A DNA stretch of 64,000 bases from Rhodopseudomonas palustris (GTDB taxonomy: Bacteria; Pseudomonadota; Alphaproteobacteria; Rhizobiales; Xanthobacteraceae), in contig NZ_CP058907.1 of the NCBI RefSeq assembly GCF_013415845.1, positions 3,596,001 to 3,660,000 on the forward strand. Reading direction: 5' to 3'. The notes beneath the pieces are model-generated. The model was not told where the DNA came from, ran no database searches, and saw only the letters and a list, made by a program, of their open reading frames with translations. Made by a program: the position numbers and the translations under genes. Below are positions 37,366-50,425 of the stretch, piece by piece. Within the stretch, counting starts at the first letter, position 1. Each line of letters opens with the position of its first letter.

Positions 37366-38472
37366 ATGTTATTCCCTAAAGGTCTCCTGCTGAACGCCGC
37401 CGTCATCGCAGTCGCGCTGAGCGTGACAGGGCAGTCGCCGGCTGCCGACGACATCTCCAAACTGCCCCGCCAACGCATCGAGCTGGTCGCGCCGCCATTC
37501 GTCCATCCACATCAGCAGGCCACGACAGACGGCCCCAAGGTCGTCGAGTTCAAGCTGGTGGTGCACGAAAAGGAACTCGTGATCGATGACGAGGGCACGA
37601 AAATTCAAGCAATGACTTTCAACGGCGCTATCCCGGGCCCGCTGATGGTCGTGCATCAGGACGACTACGTCGAACTGACACTGATCAACCCCGCCAACAA
37701 CACCATGCCTCACAACATCGACCTGCACGCCGCAACGGGCGCGCTCGGTGGCGGCGCGCTGACGCTGATCAATCCTGGCGAGCAGGTCGTCCTGCGCTTT
37801 AAGGCCGATCGCGCCGGCGTTTTCGTCTATCACTGCGCGCCCGGCGGCACGATGATCCCCTGGCACGTCGTGTCCGGCATGAATGGCGCGATCATGGTGC
37901 TACCCCGCGACGGCCTGAAGGACGGCGCAGGAAAGCCGCTGCGTTACGACCGCATCTACTATATCGGCGAACAGGATTTCTATGTCCCGAAGGACGACAA
38001 GGGGAACTACAAGACATACGGGTCGCCCGCCGAGGCATATTTCGACACCCGTGAGGTGATGCGTAAACTTATTCCGACGCACGAAGTGTTCAATGGTCGC
38101 GTCGGCGCGCTGACCGGCAACAACGCGATGACGGCGAAGGTTGGCGACACCGTGTTGATCATCCATTCCCAGGCGAATCGCGACACCCGCCCTCATTTGA
38201 TCGGCGGCCATGGCGACTACGTTTGGGAGACCGGCAAGTTTTCAAATCCGCCGGAAACCAATCTCGAGACCTGGTTCGTCCGTGGCGGATCCGCCGCCGC
38301 TGCCCTCTACACCTTCAAGCAGCCGGGTATTTACGCCTACCTCAACCACAATCTGATCGAAGGGATCGAGCTCGGCGCCAGCGCCAATTTCAATGTCGAA
38401 GGCAAATGGAACGACGACCTGATGACACAGGTGAAAGCGCCGACGCCGATCCCGGCAGGATCCAGTAACTAG
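37366..38472 (+). CDS. nirK: Copper-containing nitrite reductase
   Basis: NirK (368 residues) reduces nitrite to nitric oxide in the periplasm. A signal peptide (about 1-26) is followed by two cupredoxin domains. Type 1 copper ligands: H116, C157, H167, M172; type 2 ligands: H121, H156 and H328 (LNHN). The catalytic Asp119 and His277 (in [10 protein letters not shown]) are present, so the enzyme looks active. No nirV, no azurin and no nnrR/fnr gene are adjacent, and I saw no TTGAT-N4-ATCAA box in the 263 nt upstream. It converges on the exonuclease gene. Confidence 0.97.
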   Translation: MLFPKGLLLNAAVIAVALSVTGQSPAADDISKLPRQRIELVAPPFVHPHQQATTDGPKVVEFKLVVHEKELVIDDEGTKIQAMTFNGAIPGPLMVVHQDDYVELTLINPANNTMPHNIDLHAATGALGGGALTLINPGEQVVLRFKADRAGVFVYHCAPGGTMIPWHVVSGMNGAIMVLPRDGLKDGAGKPLRYDRIYYIGEQDFYVPKDDKGNYKTYGSPAEAYFDTREVMRKLIPTHEVFNGRVGALTGNNAMTAKVGDTVLIIHSQANRDTRPHLIGGHGDYVWETGKFSNPPETNLETWFVRGGSAAAALYTFKQPGIYAYLNHNLIEGIELGASANFNVEGKWNDDLMTQVKAPTPIPAGSSN

Positions 38473-38501
38473 CTTTCTTCAACAGGTCGCTGACGCAGCG
38501 C

Positions 38502-39272
38502 TCACTCGATCACGACCCAGGCGGGCGCGTGATCGCTCGCCTCCGGCGCCGCCCGCACCTTGCGATCGACGCCGGCTTGCTTCAGCCGCGCCGCCAGCGA
38601 CGGATCGAGTAGCAGGTGATCGATCCGCAGACCGGCATCGCGCTCGAACCGGTTTCGCCAGTACGACCAGAACGTATAGGGCGCGTCCTCCGGGTGGCAG
38701 TGCCGCAGCGCATCGGTCCAGCCCTGGCGCAGCAACGCGGCGAACAGCTTGCGCGGCGCCGGCTGCACCAGCGCGTCCTTGTCCCATGACTTGCTAGGGT
38801 AGATATCGGCCGGCGTCGGCACGACGTTGAAGTCGCCGGCCAGAACCACCGGCGCACCGCTCTTCAGCAGCGTCGCGGCATGACGGTTCAGCCGCTTCAG
38901 CCAAGCGAGCTTGTCGTCGAATTTCGGTCCCGGTTGCGGGTTGCCGTTGGGCGCATACAGGCAGCCGACGATGATCCCGGCAACCGCCGCCTCGATGTAG
39001 CGGCTCTGCTTGTCGTGCGGCGCGCCGGGCAGCCGGCGCCGCGTCACCACGATCTCGCGCCGGCGCCCGAGGATCGCCACGCCGTTCCAGCTCTTCTGCC
39101 CGACCCACGCCGCCGCATAGCCCGCCTTGCGCAACGCGGCTTCCGGAAAATCCTCGTCAGCCGCCTTCAGCTCCTGCAAGCAGACGATGTCCGGCCGCGC
39201 CGCTTTCAGCCACGCGAGCAGTACCGGTAGCCGCTTGTTGACATTGTTGACGTTGAAGGTCGCGATCTTCAC
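38502..39272 (-). CDS. xth: Exodeoxyribonuclease III
   Basis: The 256-residue AP endonuclease/3'-exonuclease has the EEP fold: KIATFNVNNVNKRL at the start, CLQELKAAD with the metal Glu, YAPNGNP, AGDFNVVPTPAD, and the C-terminal LRIDHLLLDP and SDHAPAWV with the catalytic Asp-His. I chose the GTG at 39272 because it gives the standard N-terminus; the frame stays open for 14 more codons without a family match. Confidence 0.95.
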   Translation of the reverse strand: MKIATFNVNNVNKRLPVLLAWLKAARPDIVCLQELKAADEDFPEAALRKAGYAAAWVGQKSWNGVAILGRRREIVVTRRRLPGAPHDKQSRYIEAAVAGIIVGCLYAPNGNPQPGPKFDDKLAWLKRLNRHAATLLKSGAPVVLAGDFNVVPTPADIYPSKSWDKDALVQPAPRKLFAALLRQGWTDALRHCHPEDAPYTFWSYWRNRFERDAGLRIDHLLLDPSLAARLKQAGVDRKVRAAPEASDHAPAWVVIE

Positions 39273-39462
39273 GCCGCCCGCACCCGCTCGCCTCCCGCGC
39301 CTCGGCCTGAGCAACGCGAGCGCTGCCGGATTGATCCTAGGCGGCGCGAGTGCCTGCGCCCTATTTGCGCCCTGGCGTCAGGCCGCGCAGCACGAAGCAC
39401 ATGGAAATTCCGGCCCGAAGACCGTAACTCTCAGGAATATCTACCGAATTTTGATGGAAGAC

Positions 39463-39536
39463 TGGAGCGGGTGAAGGGAATCGAACCCTCGTATTCAGCT
39501 TGGAAGGCTGCTGCTCTACCATTGAGCTACACCCGC
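39463..39536 (-). tRNA. tRNA-Gly (TCC anticodon)
   Basis: A 74-nt cloverleaf on the minus strand: acceptor GCGGGTG/CACCCGC, D-arm AGCTCAATGGTAGAGC, anticodon loop CTTCCAA with anticodon TCC, T-arm GGGTTCGATTCCC, and an encoded CCA end. Confidence 0.97.
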
Positions 39537-39693
39537 GATGCAGCCCCCGTAACACGTTCGCCCGGGGCTCTCAACTCCCCTCGCCGGCGCGCCACCAACT
39601 TCTGTCGTCCGACCGCCCATAGCTCGCCAGACCGCTGCCCGACCGTCTTGCCCCGGCCCCGCGGCCGGTCGACCCCGGCGCTTGCCTCGCGAC

Positions 39694-39718
39694 GGAACAG
39701 AATCGTTCGTCCCCGGTT
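39694..39718 (+). promoter_or_regulatory. EcfG-like promoter of the DUF892 gene
   Basis: GGAAC at 39694-39698, exactly 16 nt, then GGTT at 39715-39718; 46 nt before the start codon. The known EcfG (general-stress sigma) consensus in alphaproteobacteria is GGAAC-N16/17-CGTT. One of six such sites in this block with identical spacing. Confidence 0.6.
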
Positions 39719-39763
39719 CTCCGGTCGAGCCGCGGGAGGCGGACCATTCGGGCGGAGGCGACG

Positions 39764-40273
39764 ATGGGATTTTTCAGCAAGGACATTCAGACGATGGAGG
39801 ACCTGCTGCTGCACGGCGTCCGCGACATCTATTACGCCGAACAGAAGATCACCAAGGCGCTGCCGAAGATGATCGAGCAGGCCACCAATCGCGATCTGTC
39901 GCTGGGCCTGACATCGCATCTGGAAGAGACCCAGAAGCAGATCGAACGGCTCGACCAAGTGTTCAAGAAGCTCGGACAGAAGCCTTCGGGGGTGAACTGC
40001 CCGGCGATCGACGGCCTCATCAAGGAGGCCGACGAGACCGCCGGCGAGATCGCCGACAAGACCGTGCTGGACGCCGCGATCGTCGCCAATGCGCAGGCAG
40101 TCGAGCACTACGAGATCGCCCGCTACGGCACCCTGATCGCCTGGGCCGAGGAGCTCGGCCACGACGACATCGTCCGTTTCCTCACCACCAATCTCAACGA
40201 GGAAAAGGCCGCCAACACCAAGCTCAACACCGTGGCGCTCCGTAAGGGCGTCAATCGTAAAGCTGCAAGCTGA
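39764..40273 (+). CDS. Ferritin-like DUF892 (YciF-type) protein
   Basis: The 169-residue protein is an all-helical ferritin-like DUF892 protein: MEDLLLHGVRDIYYAEQKITKALPKMIEQA, LEETQKQIERLDQVF and VEHYEIARYGTLIAWAEELGHDD carry the Glu/His pairs of the two-iron site. YciF-like proteins are induced by stress and osmotic shock. GGAGG precedes the ATG. It is followed after 14 nt by the DUF4142 gene, so they form an operon under the EcfG-like promoter at 39694. Confidence 0.9.
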   Translation: MGFFSKDIQTMEDLLLHGVRDIYYAEQKITKALPKMIEQATNRDLSLGLTSHLEETQKQIERLDQVFKKLGQKPSGVNCPAIDGLIKEADETAGEIADKTVLDAAIVANAQAVEHYEIARYGTLIAWAEELGHDDIVRFLTTNLNEEKAANTKLNTVALRKGVNRKAAS

Positions 40274-40287
40274 AAGGAAACAATCTC

Positions 40288-40854
40288 ATGAACCGGACCG
40301 CACTCGTTCTCGGCTGTCTGCTCGTCGCCACCCCGGCGCTGGCGCAATCGGTCACCGAGAAAACCGGCGTCAATTCGGTGCTCGGCATCGCGCCAACCAC
40401 GCCCGATTTCGTCAAGCAGGTCGCGATCAGCGACATGTTCGAGATCCAGTCGAACCAGCTCGCCGAGCGCAAGGGCAATGCCGCTCAGCAAGCGTTCGCC
40501 AAGCAGATGATCGCCGATCACACCAAGACCTCGAGTGAGCTCAAGGCGATGGTGTCGGACGGCAAGGTCAAGGCGGAGCTGCCGACCGCGCTCGATTCCG
40601 CCCATCAGAGCAAGCTCGACAAGCTGAAGAACGCCAACGGCGCAGAATTCAGCGAGACCTTCGACGAACAGCAGGTCAGCGCACACAAAGACGCGGTGTC
40701 GCTGTTCGAACGCTACGCCAAGGGCGGCGACAACGACGCGCTGAAGAAGTGGGCGGGCACCACGCTGCCGAAGCTCCAGCACCATCTCGAAATGGCGCAG
40801 CAGCTCGAACGTGACCGCACCAACACCACTTCGGAGTCGAAAGCGAAGAAGTGA
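40288..40854 (+). CDS. Periplasmic DUF4142 protein
   Basis: The 188-residue protein has a signal peptide (about 1-19, MNRTALVLGCLLVATPALA) and the DUF4142 ferritin-like helical domain: FVKQVAISDMFEIQSNQLAERKGN, AKQMIADHTKTSSELKAMV and LFERYAKGGDNDALKKWAGTTLPKLQHHLEMA. AAAGGAAAC lies before the ATG. A periplasmic helical bundle next to DUF892 is a common stress-gene pair; biochemical role unknown. Ends at a strong terminator. Confidence 0.9.
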   Translation: MNRTALVLGCLLVATPALAQSVTEKTGVNSVLGIAPTTPDFVKQVAISDMFEIQSNQLAERKGNAAQQAFAKQMIADHTKTSSELKAMVSDGKVKAELPTALDSAHQSKLDKLKNANGAEFSETFDEQQVSAHKDAVSLFERYAKGGDNDALKKWAGTTLPKLQHHLEMAQQLERDRTNTTSESKAKK

Positions 40855-40878
40855 TCTGAACTCTTACGTATGACGGCC

Positions 40879-40911
40879 CGGCCCGGCGGAGCAATCCGCC
40901 GGGCCGTTTTG
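40879..40911 (+). terminator. Intrinsic terminator after the DUF4142 gene
   Basis: An 11-bp perfect stem CGGCCCGGCGG/CCGCCGGGCCG with a 6-nt loop followed by TTTTGTTGT, 24 nt after the stop codon. Confidence 0.9.
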
Positions 40912-40938
40912 TTGTGAGGCGACCGGAACAGCCACGCA

Positions 40939-40963
40939 GGAACGGAGCCGCTTGCGCTGCATT
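40939..40963 (+). promoter_or_regulatory. EcfG-like promoter of katE
   Basis: GGAAC (40939-40943), 16 nt, CATT (40960-40963), 36 nt before the katE start codon. A second GGAAC at 40925 lacks a partner at the same spacing. Confidence 0.6.
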
Positions 40964-40998
40964 GGGCCCGGCGATCTCCAACCTCGGGAAACCTCCTC

Positions 40999-43116
<2,118 letters not shown>

Positions 43117-43183
43117 GGCGGCTGGCCGATGCCGGCGCTGAGCCGCCGGCATCGCTCCACTTTGCCTCATCAGCAGGCACTAT

Positions 43184-43208
43184 GGAACCGGATCCCGGCT
43201 CGCGCATT
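43184..43208 (+). promoter_or_regulatory. EcfG-like promoter upstream of glgX
   Basis: GGAAC (43184-43188), 16 nt, CATT (43205-43208), 124 nt before the glgX start. It implies a long 5' leader or a second promoter; the match is the same in sequence and spacing to the katE site. Confidence 0.5.
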
Positions 43209-43331
43209 GTTGGCAGTCACGGGTATGGGGCTGTTCATGACACGACCGTCGGTGCTTTTCGTCCGAGGGCTCGCTCGAAGCGTGCGCCCCCACTCGGATG
43301 AATTCACACCGCTTGTGCAGGAGCCGCGCCA

Positions 43332-45533
<2,202 letters not shown>

Positions 45534-45540
45534 GGCCAAG

Positions 45541-45570
45541 GCACGCCGGCGCTTTGCTACGCCGGCGTGC
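45541..45570 (+). terminator. Hairpin after glgX
   Basis: An 11-bp perfect stem GCACGCCGGCG/CGCCGGCGTGC with an 8-nt loop, 8 nt after the stop codon. No strong T tract follows, so it may be a weak or Rho-assisted terminator. Confidence 0.55.
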
Positions 45571-45607
45571 TGCCACAAATTTGCGCAACCTTCTCCGCGG
45601 CATAGCG

Positions 45608-45632
45608 GGAACGCCTGGTTCGTTCCGCGATT
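45608..45632 (+). promoter_or_regulatory. EcfG-like promoter of the transglutaminase-like gene
   Basis: GGAAC (45608-45612), 16 nt, GATT (45629-45632), 61 nt before the GTG start. Confidence 0.5.
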
Positions 45633-45692
45633 GAGAAAGTAACGAGGGCCGCCACCATCGGCCTTTCCTCGATCAGCAACGGAGCTTTTCAA

Positions 45693-46541
45693 GTGATCAT
45701 TCGCGCGGGCTACAATATCGCATTTCAGTGTTTCCAGGAGACGCCGATCAACCTGCTGCTGAGCGTGCATCCGTCGCGCGCCCAGCATGTGATCGGCGAG
45801 CATGTCATCAAGTTTTCGCCGGACGTGCCCTCCCACGACTTCACCGACATGTTCGGCAACGTCTGCACCCGGATCGTGGCGCCGGCCGGACGCATCGATA
45901 TCAGCAACGACTTCCTGATCGAAGACACCGGCCTGCCCGACGAGGTCGCCCCCGGCGCCCGCGAGATCCCGGTGGCCGAGCTGCCCGACGAGGTGATGGT
46001 GTATCTGCTCGGCAGCCGCTATTGCGACACCGATAAGCTGGCGACCCTGGCCTGGTCGATGTTCGGCGGCATCCCCTCGGGCTGGGAGCGCGTGCAGGCG
46101 ATCGTCGACTACGTCCACAACCACATCACCTTCGGCTATCAGTTCGCCCGCAACGACCGTACCGCGTCCGAGGGACACGCCGAGCAGATCGGCGTCTGCC
46201 GCGACTTCGCGCATCTCGCAGTGACGCTGTGCCGCTGCATGAACATTCCGGCCCGCTACTGCACCGGCTATCTAGGCGACATCGGTGTGCCACAGGATCC
46301 GGCGCCGATGGACTTCTCGGCGTGGTTCGAAGTCTATCTCGACGGCCGCTGGTACACCTTCGACGCGCGTCACAACCATCCGCGGATCGGCCGCATCGTT
46401 ATCGCCCGCGGTCGCGACGCTGCCGACGTCGCGATCTCCACGTCGTTCGGCACCGCGAACCTGCTGAACTTCGAGGTGATCACCCACGAGGTAACGGATC
46501 AAGCCGCAGTGACGGACGCCCGGCTGCAGAAGGTCGCGTGA
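45693..46541 (+). CDS. Transglutaminase-like protein, catalytic His replaced
   Basis: The 282-residue protein has an N-terminal beta domain and a transglutaminase-like core (PF01841). The nucleophile is Cys169 in IGVCRDFAHLAVTLCRCMNIPARYCTGYL. In active relatives the next motif is HAW; here residues 209-211 read SAW (MDFSAWFEVYLDGRWYTFDARHN), so the catalytic His is missing while the acid region DARHN is kept. It may be a binding or inactive protease-like protein, or use H227. The GTG start at 45693 has GGAG upstream. No signal peptide; cytosolic. Stress context: EcfG-like promoter. Confidence 0.85.
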   Translation: MIIRAGYNIAFQCFQETPINLLLSVHPSRAQHVIGEHVIKFSPDVPSHDFTDMFGNVCTRIVAPAGRIDISNDFLIEDTGLPDEVAPGAREIPVAELPDEVMVYLLGSRYCDTDKLATLAWSMFGGIPSGWERVQAIVDYVHNHITFGYQFARNDRTASEGHAEQIGVCRDFAHLAVTLCRCMNIPARYCTGYLGDIGVPQDPAPMDFSAWFEVYLDGRWYTFDARHNHPRIGRIVIARGRDAADVAISTSFGTANLLNFEVITHEVTDQAAVTDARLQKVA

Positions 46542-46580
46542 GGCTTTCGGCGTCGCGTATCCTTAGGAACTCCCTTCTCT

Positions 46581-46664
46581 GTCATTGCGAGCGCAGCGAA
46601 GCAATCCAGCCTCTCTGCACGAAGCATCTGGATTGCTTCGTTGCTTCGCTCCTCGCACTGACGG
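46581..46664. repeat. Intergenic palindromic repeat, type C
   Basis: GTCATTGCGAGCGCAGCGAAGCAATCCAG ... CTGGATTGCTTCGTTGCTTCGCTCCTCGCACTGACGG, a close copy of 15636-15752 with the same inverted ends. Followed by a short direct repeat (GAGGGCACCAAAGGCAGAGAGCACCAAAG). Confidence 0.8.
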
Positions 46665-46761
46665 ATAGGCGCCAATACGCAGAGGGCACCAAAGGCAGAG
46701 AGCACCAAAGAAAGCAGCGGCCGGGCTTGCACCGGACCGCTTGAGACCAAGACCAAAACGT

Positions 46762-46974
46762 TCAGTTGGTGATCACGCCGAGATTGGTTCCCGAACCATC
46801 GTTGCCCGGCACGGTGATCCGAACCTCATGACCGAATTTGATCGCGTTGGACGCCGCCGCGCAGGCGGCTTCGAATGCGGCTTCCTTGCTGGAGTAGTCG
46901 CCGGTCGGATCGTCGTCGTGGCGGATGCCCCAACGATTGTCGCTACCGACGATGTCGTAATAAGCCTTGCCCAT
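46762..46974 (-). CDS. Small protein, DUF2188-like, stress context
   Basis: The 70-residue product begins MGKAYYDIVGSDNRWGIRHDDDPTG and contains EAAFEAACAAASNAIKFGHEVRITVPG. The order beta-(NRWGIRH)-helix (KEAAFEAA)-beta resembles the DUF2188 family of small cytosolic proteins of unknown function. GGAGGTGAACG lies right before the ATG. An EcfG-like promoter lies directly upstream, so it is probably a stress-induced small protein. Confidence 0.75.
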   Translation of the reverse strand: MGKAYYDIVGSDNRWGIRHDDDPTGDYSSKEAAFEAACAAASNAIKFGHEVRITVPGNDGSGTNLGVITN

Positions 46975-46997
46975 CGTTCACCTCCGATTGCTGCAAC

Positions 46998-47022
46998 AAT
47001 CGGCGGCGAATGCATTCGTTCC
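46998..47022 (-). promoter_or_regulatory. EcfG-like promoter of the 70-residue protein
   Basis: On the minus strand GGAAC (47022-47018), 16 nt, GATT (47001-46998), 24 nt before the start codon. Very short leader, as expected for a real promoter. Confidence 0.6.
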
Positions 47023-47044
47023 GATCGGCGCCCTCCAGGGCGCT

Positions 47045-48244
<1,200 letters not shown>

Positions 48245-48305
48245 CGGCGTGTCTCGAAGAACAGCAGGTTGGCCCGACGGACCGGTTCCGTCGCGCCGGC
48301 CAGCT

Positions 48306-48330
48306 AATGCGCCAAGTTCCGGCTGGTTCC
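48306..48330 (-). promoter_or_regulatory. EcfG-like promoter of the HtrA-like gene
   Basis: On the minus strand GGAAC (48330-48326), 16 nt, CATT (48309-48306), 62 nt before the start codon. The 300-nt gap to the divergent site-2 protease gene shows no other gene. Confidence 0.6.
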
Positions 48331-48544
48331 GTGGATCAAGGCATGTCGTCCTTCGGGACCGGGCCTCGGATGGTTAAAAGACAGTGAACGCAGCCGCCGC
48401 CGGTCGGCTCGCATTACTTCTCATCCATGATCTCTCCTGAGGCCGTCCCGGCGCTGGCGCCACGCTGGCGCGGCTTCTATATCTCGCTGGTTCCCGCTTC
48501 GGATCTTCGGCTTCCCGATCGATCCCAACCCCGGGTGGATCGAC

Positions 48545-49219
48545 ATGACAGGCTCGTTGTCCAACATGATGGTGGTGATCTCGGTCTGGGCGCTGCCGCT
48601 CCTGATCGCGATCACGTTCCACGAAGCCGCGCATGCCTATGTGGCCAAGCTGTGCGGTGACAACACCGCCTGGATGCTCGGCCGGGTCAGCTTCAACCCG
48701 ATCAAGCACATCGATCCGTTCGGCACGGTGCTGCTGCCGCTGCTGTTGCTGGTGATCCAGTCGCCGTTCCTGTTCGGCTACGCTAAGCCGGTACCGGTGA
48801 ACTTCCGCAATCTGCGCAATCCACGCCGCGACATGGTGCTGGTCGCCGCTGCTGGTCCCGCGATCAATCTCGTTCTCGCAGCCCTTGCGGCGCTGGCGTT
48901 TCACGTCGTCGGTTACGTGCCGGGCGAAGCCGGCCAGTGGCTGGCGCAGAACCTCGTCAACGCGCTGCTGATCAACGTCGTGCTGGCGATTTTCAACCTG
49001 CTACCGATCCCGCCACTCGACGGCGGCAGGATCGCCGTGGGCATCCTGCCGCGGGTGCTGGCCCATCCGCTGGCCCGCGTGGAGCCCTACGGCATGCTGA
49101 TCCTGCTCGGGCTGATCTTCATCCTGCCGCTGGCCGGCATCGGCATCGCCACGCAGTTCATCGCCCAATCGAGCCAGTTCGTCGTGCAGGCGATCCTGCG
49201 GCTCACCGGCGCGGCCTGA
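48545..49219 (+). CDS. Site-2 protease family (M50) membrane protein
   Basis: The 224-residue intramembrane metalloprotease has HEAAH (residues 26-30) in the first helix with FHEAAHAYVAKLCGDNTAWMLGRVSFNPIKHIDPFGT, and the second metal motif NLLPIPPLDGGR with Asp159. Five to six membrane helices; no PDZ domain, so it is the small bacterial/archaeal type of unknown substrate. The start at 48545 is the ATG in MTGSLSNMMVV; the frame stays open upstream (RIFGFPIDPNPGWID) and a non-ATG start cannot be excluded. A decayed partial copy of this gene lies at 55165-55505. Confidence 0.9.
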   Translation: MTGSLSNMMVVISVWALPLLIAITFHEAAHAYVAKLCGDNTAWMLGRVSFNPIKHIDPFGTVLLPLLLLVIQSPFLFGYAKPVPVNFRNLRNPRRDMVLVAAAGPAINLVLAALAALAFHVVGYVPGEAGQWLAQNLVNALLINVVLAIFNLLPIPPLDGGRIAVGILPRVLAHPLARVEPYGMLILLGLIFILPLAGIGIATQFIAQSSQFVVQAILRLTGAA

Positions 49220-49319
49220 TCCAGCCCACACCTCCAGGACGCGTTACGACGCGCCATCTTGGAAACGCTGATCGCCCGCACCGCTCGCCGCAACGACCAG
49301 CCGGCGTAGCGCGGGGCCG

Positions 49320-49484
49320 TTACGACCATTCCTCGGAAACCACGTTGTTGCAGTAATAACAGCGGAATATCCTGCGCGCCGCGTGCGCATGTCGCCTCGG
49401 CGCGCTGCCCAGATACGTCATCTGATTGCCGCACACCTCACAGACCCGAACACGCACCTCCGCAGTCTCTTCAAGATCTGACAT
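49320..49484 (-). CDS. Small zinc-ribbon protein
   Basis: The 54-residue product (MSDLEETAEVRVRVCEVCGNQM ... FRCYYCNNVVSEEWS) has two CxxC pairs, CEVC and CYYC, set 26 residues apart: a small zinc ribbon. AAAGG precedes the ATG at 49484. The frame stays open upstream without similar content. Function unknown; possibly a regulator or RNA-binding adaptor. Confidence 0.65.
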   Translation of the reverse strand: MSDLEETAEVRVRVCEVCGNQMTYLGSAPRRHAHAARRIFRCYYCNNVVSEEWS

Positions 49485-49686
49485 CGTCGCCTTTCCGATC
49501 ATATTGGGGGCGCAACGGGCCTTCCAACCAACGCAGAAGCGCGCTTGAACGCATTGGATCGTCCACGGCATTTCCGAGCTTTCGCTTGCGCTCGCAACTC
49601 GCGCATTCGTGTGAAAGAAGATGCCGGCAATCGCAACACGCCAACACTGGCGGCAAGACGGGCATCGATATGGCGGGTTGACGCAT
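49471..49686 (-). CDS. Small Cys-rich protein of unknown function
   Basis: The 71-residue product starts MRQPAISMPVLPPVLACCDCRHLLSHECASC with four or five cysteines in a zinc-binding-like order, then KRKLGNAVDDPMRSSALLRWL. GGGAGGA lies 4-5 nt before the ATG, the strongest ribosome-binding site nearby. Its stop overlaps the start of the 54-residue zinc-ribbon gene by 14 nt, a sign of coupled translation. Not recognised as a named family. Confidence 0.55.
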   Translation of the reverse strand: MRQPAISMPVLPPVLACCDCRHLLSHECASCERKRKLGNAVDDPMRSSALLRWLEGPLRPQYDRKGDDVRS

Positions 49687-49906
49687 ACATTCCTCCCGCA
49701 GTCAGGACATAAGCGACGCGTTTGCGACTCCAGGCTGCCGGCCCGCAACAGCAGGCGATCAGTGCCACTCTGGCGCGGACGCGCCTCGACCAGCGTGGAA
49801 TGCGCATTTCCATTGAACCCGCCGTTATTCCCGACTCCACTTCAGCCGCGGCGGTCTAGTGAGAATTTATGCGTCGCCAAGCATCGCGGTCGAAAGTTCG
49901 TGACCA

Positions 49907-50125
49907 TCAGCGCTGGTCGATGGGGTCGAACGAGCCGCTGTCAGCGAGCAGGCCAGCCTGCTTCGACAGCGCTTCGTTCTTCACGACGACAATTCGTGCG
50001 CAGGCCATGCACTTGAAGATACCACTGTGGGGACACAGACCCAGGTCCGGGATCTCGGCCACAAACAAAAGAGTCTGGCCGCACTCGTGGCAAGCAAGAA
50101 AGCCAGCTCCTGCTTTGTCAGCCAT
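49907..50125 (-). CDS. Small zinc-ribbon protein
   Basis: The 72-residue product (MADKAGAGFLACHECGQTLLFVAEIPDLGLCPHSGIFKCMACARIVVVKNEAL) carries CHEC and CMAC pairs 26 residues apart, a zinc ribbon similar in spacing to the 54-residue protein at 49320. GGGAGAGG lies 6 nt before the ATG at 50125. It is divergent from the CheB-CheR kinase gene. Function unknown. Confidence 0.65.
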   Translation of the reverse strand: MADKAGAGFLACHECGQTLLFVAEIPDLGLCPHSGIFKCMACARIVVVKNEALSKQAGLLADSGSFDPIDQR

Positions 50126-50425
50126 TGCCAACCTCTCCCGGATGCCTTTGGTAACTAATCAGACCCCAGAATGGCCTGCACTAACAAATGTGGGCAACCG
50201 GTGATGATCTGAACCGCACCGGAGACGTCCGATTTGCCATTCGCTTTGGCTGAATGGGCACCTTGTTTTGGTTTTACGTGCCACGCGTCGTATAGCCGCA
50301 CAACCAGAATGGCCCGTCCTGCAATTAGACTGGTGAAACCGAATTCGGCCCAGTGCGACCACAAAACGCTGTATTGTAAGAGCGATCAGTCGGTTGCGGC
50401 CATTGAGAGCCTGGAGACGGTAGGA
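50126..50425. other. Intergenic region before the CheB-CheR-HWE kinase gene
   Basis: 300 nt between two divergent genes, with no convincing coding sequence (a 69-codon minus-strand frame at 50155-50361 lacks a ribosome-binding site and recognisable features). No GGAAC-N16-NNTT site is present here. No other motif was identified. Confidence 0.4.
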
